Below are positions 6,197 to 11,136 of a stretch of 11,136 nt of DNA, piece after piece. A program made the translations under genes and the position numbers. Every line of letters begins with the position of its first letter. Position 1 is the stretch's first letter. The notes below the pieces were generated by a model that did no database searches, was not told the DNA's origin, and worked only from the letters and a program-made list of their open reading frames with translations. Source of the DNA: an uncultured Archangium sp. (GTDB taxonomy: Bacteria; Myxococcota; Myxococcia; Myxococcales; Myxococcaceae); NCBI GenBank assembly GCA_937875615.1, contig CALNBU010000759.1:1-11136 (forward strand). Direction: 5' to 3'.

Positions 6197-6529
6197 GTCG
6201 CGGAAGACCACCGACCAGCCCTCCAGCACCGACTTCTCGATGACCACCGCGTCGACGGACTCGTCGGCCAGGGCCGCGCGGACCTCGTGCACAGTGGCGG
6301 AGCTCGACACCTCCACCACCCGCTGCAACGGGAGCATGCGCACCGGCGCCTCCGGCAACCGCGGGGCGAGGCGCAGCACCGCGTCACGGCGGACCAACCC
6401 CAGCACCGACTCGTCCTCCTTGAGCACCAGCACCACCTCGAAACGGCCGGCCTGAAGCATGTCGGAGACGACCCACAGGGGGGCAGACTCCACGACGACG
6501 GCGGGCAGCAGGGCGTTCGAACTCAGCAT
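6179..6529 (-). CDS. Small CBS-domain (Bateman-type) protein
   Basis: 116 residues. The sequence reads as two degenerate CBS motifs. The first (about 8-52) is a strand, then a helix SDMLQAGRFE, then VVLVLKEDESVLGLVRRDAVL, matching the CBS 'vlVvdxxgxlvGlvxrxDll' pattern. The second (about 68-112) holds VVEVSSSATVHEVRAALADESVDAVVIEK. CBS pairs usually sense adenine nucleotides or other small ligands and regulate a partner, but this protein has no attached effector domain. A GTG at 6580 would add 17 residues rich in Cys, Trp and Gly that do not look like a CBS protein, so I prefer ATG 6529; neither has a strong ribosome site (GAGG lies 4 nt before the GTG). It overlaps the YkgJ gene end by 18 bp and lies downstream of uvrB on the same strand. 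The fold call is moderate. Confidence 0.65.
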   Translation of the reverse strand: MLSSNALLPAVVVESAPLWVVSDMLQAGRFEVVLVLKEDESVLGLVRRDAVLRLAPRLPEAPVRMLPLQRVVEVSSSATVHEVRAALADESVDAVVIEKSVLEGWSVVFRDSLEAA

Positions 6530-6661
6530 GCACCCGCGCACAGGGCAGCTTCCGTGCCAGACGCAACCGGGCGTCACCACAGGCCTCGCCCCGGGTCATT
6601 TCCAGAAGCGCGTTGCAGAAATGAAAAGTCCGCTTTTCAACTGATGAATGACGAGCGCCCC
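6530..6661. other. Intergenic gap between uvrB and the CBS gene
   Basis: This 132-bp gap is the longest without a protein call. It holds the uvrB-proximal hairpin described separately and presumably a promoter for the CBS gene. It is less GC-rich near 6598-6645 than its surroundings. A second, spaced inverted repeat (CATTTC 6597-6602, GAAATG 6618-6623) shares two bases with that hairpin. No tRNA or other RNA gene is visible. Its left edge depends on the CBS start: with the GTG alternative, 6530-6580 would be coding. Confidence 0.4.
6622..6639 (-). terminator. Candidate uvrB terminator hairpin
   Basis: Perfect 7-bp inverted repeat TGAAAAG (6622-6628) / CTTTTCA (6633-6639) with a 4-base loop, beginning 22 nt past the uvrB stop codon. 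Read on the minus strand, the stem is followed by TTTCTG, so a short T-rich stretch trails the hairpin as in intrinsic terminators. The stem has only two G-C pairs, so it would be weak. It could also act on the CBS transcript as a leader or operator element. Confidence 0.45.
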
Positions 6662-8740
<2,079 letters not shown>

Positions 8741-8799
8741 CGTGCTCGCGCTTCTAACGCAGGCCCGGAAACCTCGCCCGGACCTGGTGCGCCGCGGTT

Positions 8800-8811
8800 C
8801 TCTCCGGAGAG
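8800..8811. repeat. 12-bp perfect palindrome upstream of uvrB
   Basis: CTCTCCGGAGAG is a perfect palindrome with no spacer, centred about 65 bp before the uvrB start codon and about 25 bp after the M28 peptidase stop, in a 93-bp non-coding gap. Its position suits a dimeric-regulator operator for uvrB. It does not resemble the LexA box reported for Myxococcus. With no loop it would make a poor terminator hairpin. Confidence 0.4.
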
Positions 8812-8833
8812 GTGGGGTGCTCCCGGCGGCGGG

Positions 8834-10408
8834 CTATCGGCTCGACCCGAGGCTCCGCAGGCTCTCGAGGCGCGCCGCCTCGAACTCGTCGCCCTTCGTC
8901 CAGGTGGGCATGGCCGGCGCGTTGCCCACCGCCGCGCCCAGCTCGTAGTAGAGCTGCACGTCCTCCACCGCGCCGGAGAGATCCCACTCCGGCGTCACGT
9001 CGTCGGACGGCTGGTGGTAGCGCTGCGACTCCCAGGCCTCGCGCTGCTTCGCGCCCCAGCCCGCCGGGCGCCCGATGAAGTCCTGCCCGCTGGAGAACCA
9101 GGTGGCCGGCACGCCGCGCTTCGCGAAGTTGAACTGGTCGCCCCGGTAGAAGAAGCCGCGGTCCGAGAGCGCGTCGGGGCGCACGACGCGGCCCTGCCGT
9201 TGCGCCGCCGCGATGAGGTGCGCGTCGAGCGAGGACTTGCCGAAGCCCACCACGCTGACGTCGCGCGCGCGGCCCAGCACGTTGAGCCCGTCGAGGTTGA
9301 GGTTGGCGGCCATGCGCGCCAGCGGGACCGGCGGGTGCTCCACCAGGTATTGCGAGCCGAGCAGGCCCTGCTCCTCGGCGGCCACCGCGGCGAAGAGCAC
9401 GCTGCGTTTGGGCGGCTGCGCGCTGAAGAGCCGCGCCAGGGCCAGCAGCGCGGCCACCCCCGAGGCGTTGTCCACCGCGCCGTTGTAGATGGTGCCGTCC
9501 GCGCCCCGCCCGAGGTGGTCGTGGTGCGCGGTGTAGACCACCACCTCGCGCTTCAGCGCCTCGTCGGTGCCCTCCAGCAAACCGAGCACGTTGGCGCTGC
9601 GCGTGGTCGCCACCACGTTGGTGAAGCGCGTCGACAACGTCACCCCCAGCGGCACCGGGACGAACCGCGGCCCCTCCGCCTTCGCCCGCAGGCCATCGAG
9701 GCTCTTCCCGGTGAGCGCGAAGAGCCGCCTGGCCGCGGCCTCCGTCACCCAGCCCTTGAGCTCCAGTTGGTGGCCGGCGTCGGCGGGCAGGTCGAACTGC
9801 GCCCCGCTCCACGAGGTCTGCACCACCTGCCACGGGTAGCCGGCCGACGGCGTGGTGTGGATGATGAGCACGCCCGCCGCGCCCAGCTGCCGCGCGCGCT
9901 CGTATTTGTAGTCCCACCGCCCGTACCAGAGCCTCGCCTTGCCGCCGAAGCGCCTGGGGTCACGCTCTGGATCGTTGTTCATCACCACCAGCACCTTCCC
10001 CTTCACGTCCACGCCCTTGAAGTCGTCCCAGTCGAACTCCGGCGCGGTGATGCCGTAGCCGACGAAGAGCAGCTCGGCGTCGCGCAGCTCCGACACCTCG
10101 CGCTGGTGGCCCGACACGGCGATGACGTCGTGGTGATGCCGCAGCGCCAGCGACGTCTTCGGAGCCGTGAACGACAGCGTCTCGGGGTGGCCGTCGACGC
10201 CCACCAGGTCGACGGGCTGGGACGAGACCTGGAGCCCCAGCGCCTCGAGCTGCGCGGTGACGTAGGCCTGCGCCAGCGCGTCGCCGCGGGTGCCTGGGCC
10301 GCGCCCCTCGAGCAGGTCCGAGGCGAGGAAGCCGGTGTGCGCGCGCAGCTCCGCGGCGGTGATGGGCGTGGCGGCGAGCAGCAGCGACAGGGAGAGCATG
10401 GCGCGCAC
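8834..10408 (-). CDS. Secreted M28 family zinc metallopeptidase
   Basis: 524 residues. Peptidase family M28 enzymes are two-zinc aminopeptidases/carboxypeptidases. The N-terminus is a Sec signal peptide (MRAMLSLSLLLAATPITAA, cleavage near residue 18-19), so the enzyme acts outside the cytoplasm. Residues ~110-265 form a protease-associated (PA)-type insert (AELLFVGYGITAPEFDWDDFKGVDVKGKV, with GAAGVLIIHT). The catalytic domain (about 270-495) has all five zinc ligands and the base: His295 in AHHDHLG, Asp313 in VDNASG, Glu345/Glu346 in EEQG, Asp373 in NLDG and His465 in YHQPSDD. It should be active; the substrate specificity is unknown. GTG 10408 is preferred to ATG 10399 because it places Arg2 before the hydrophobic core, as a signal peptide needs. 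The LysR gene ends 16 bp upstream on the same strand, so the two may be co-transcribed. Confidence 0.93.
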   Translation of the reverse strand: MRAMLSLSLLLAATPITAAELRAHTGFLASDLLEGRGPGTRGDALAQAYVTAQLEALGLQVSSQPVDLVGVDGHPETLSFTAPKTSLALRHHHDVIAVSGHQREVSELRDAELLFVGYGITAPEFDWDDFKGVDVKGKVLVVMNNDPERDPRRFGGKARLWYGRWDYKYERARQLGAAGVLIIHTTPSAGYPWQVVQTSWSGAQFDLPADAGHQLELKGWVTEAAARRLFALTGKSLDGLRAKAEGPRFVPVPLGVTLSTRFTNVVATTRSANVLGLLEGTDEALKREVVVYTAHHDHLGRGADGTIYNGAVDNASGVAALLALARLFSAQPPKRSVLFAAVAAEEQGLLGSQYLVEHPPVPLARMAANLNLDGLNVLGRARDVSVVGFGKSSLDAHLIAAAQRQGRVVRPDALSDRGFFYRGDQFNFAKRGVPATWFSSGQDFIGRPAGWGAKQREAWESQRYHQPSDDVTPEWDLSGAVEDVQLYYELGAAVGNAPAMPTWTKGDEFEAARLESLRSLGSSR

Positions 10409-10424
10409 GTAGCAGAGCGCCCGC

Positions 10425-11135
10425 TCAGGGTCCCGCGGGCGCGCCGTGCTTCCCGCACTCGTCGGGCTTGAAGTTCCCGTAGATGAAGTCGGCGAGCAGC
10501 CGCACGCGCGAGGGCACGTACTTCTGCGCGGGCATCACCAGGTGCACGCCGCCGCCGGCGACGCGCCAGTCGGGCAGCACCCGCTCGACCTTCGCGCCCG
10601 GCGCGCGGTCGTGCATGAAGAAGATGGGCAGGAGCCCCAGCCCCACCCCGTGCAGGACGAAGCCCCGGACGAAGGAGAGATCATCGACGGTCACCGGCCC
10701 CCGCACCGTGACCTCGCGGTGCTCGCCCTCCACCGACTCGAACTTCAGGCGCAGCTTCCCCTGACGGCCGCGGAAGAGCACCAGGGGGTGGCGCGCCAGC
10801 GCTTCGAGCGACTCCGGCGCGCCGTGCTTCTTGAGGTACCCCGGGCTCGCGAAGAGGCCGAGGTGCGACTGCGCGAGGCGCCGCACCACCAGCGACGAGT
10901 CGTCGAGGCGGCCGGCGCGGAGCGCGAGGTCGACGCCCTCCTCGATGAGGTTGACGTGGCGGTTGGACACCAGCACCTCGACGTGGATCGCCGGGTGCCG
11001 CTTCGTGAACGCGGCGACCACCGACACCATCGGCCCGGCGTCGTTGGGCACCGCCAGCCGCACCGTGCCGGACGCCTCGTCGGCCTGCTGCGCTACCTCT
11101 GCCTGCGCCTCTTCGAGCGCGGCCCGCGCCGCCTT
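10425..11135 (-). CDS. LysR-family transcriptional regulator, C-terminal part
   Basis: Partial: the reading frame runs off the right edge, leaving 236 residues of a usual ~300. The missing ~65 residues would hold the winged helix-turn-helix. The visible part starts in the linker helix (KAARAALEEAQAEVAQQA), then the periplasmic-binding-protein-like effector domain with the CrgA/DsdC-like order: SGTVRLAVPND, FTKRHPAIHVEVLVSNRHVNLIEEGVDLALRAGRLDDSSLVVRRL, LGLFASPGYLKKHG, RHPLVLFRG, DDLSFVRGFVLHGVGLGLLPIFFM, and the closing VRLLADFIYGNF. Effector and targets cannot be told from sequence. LysR regulators often control a divergent neighbour, which would lie beyond this window. Downstream, the M28 peptidase follows on the same strand after 16 bp. 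Confidence 0.93.
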   Translation of the reverse strand, partial: KAARAALEEAQAEVAQQADEASGTVRLAVPNDAGPMVSVVAAFTKRHPAIHVEVLVSNRHVNLIEEGVDLALRAGRLDDSSLVVRRLAQSHLGLFASPGYLKKHGAPESLEALARHPLVLFRGRQGKLRLKFESVEGEHREVTVRGPVTVDDLSFVRGFVLHGVGLGLLPIFFMHDRAPGAKVERVLPDWRVAGGGVHLVMPAQKYVPSRVRLLADFIYGNFKPDECGKHGAPAGP

Positions 11136-11136
11136 C

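Noticed and set aside
6530..6580. GTG-initiated N-terminal extension of the CBS protein
   Set aside because: The 17 extra residues are rich in Cys, Trp and Gly and unlike a CBS N-terminus. Kept only as an alternative, since GAGG precedes the GTG.
6597..6623. Spaced inverted repeat CATTTC...GAAATG overlapping the uvrB hairpin, suggesting a switching RNA
   Set aside because: The arms are only 6 bp with a 15-nt loop and share just two bases with the other hairpin; too weak to argue for mutually exclusive structures.

Overview
The window is very GC-rich, protein-dense DNA of the kind typical of Myxococcota (myxobacteria) or a similar high-GC delta-lineage bacterium. That assignment is inferred from base composition, GC-rich third codon positions, the abundance of GTG starts and the gene content (VWA protein, Ala/Pro-rich cupredoxin lipoprotein, YkgJ cysteine cluster, B-box membrane protein). 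No marker in the window fixes the species. No mobile element, CRISPR array, rRNA or tRNA is visible, and no intergenic gap exceeds about 135 bp.

Layout. The left two thirds is a chain of short convergent and divergent units. In order: a DUF3592-like protein cut by the left edge (+) converges on a VWA-domain protein (-). That gene diverges from a cupredoxin lipoprotein (+), which converges (4-bp gap) on an unrecognised tail-anchored protein (-). Only 27 bp away and divergent is a two-gene operon (+) of an MBL-fold hydrolase and an RlmI-type 23S rRNA methyltransferase. The methyltransferase overlaps tail-to-tail a zinc-finger/polytopic membrane protein (-). The start codon of that gene shares a CATG with the start of a YkgJ-type Fe/Zn-cysteine-cluster protein (+), which overlaps tail-to-tail a small CBS-domain protein (-). 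The right third is a minus-strand run: CBS protein, uvrB, a secreted M28 metallopeptidase, and a LysR-type regulator cut by the right edge.

Functionally this looks like an ordinary chromosomal housekeeping region: nucleotide-excision repair (UvrB), ribosome modification (RlmI), envelope proteins (cupredoxin lipoprotein, membrane proteins), an exported peptidase and a regulator. I see no defence, secretion or biosynthetic system. The main items for a second look are an MBL hydrolase lacking both histidines of the second metal site, the overlapping divergent starts at CATG, a hairpin containing two convergent stop codons, and a 12-bp perfect palindrome upstream of uvrB.
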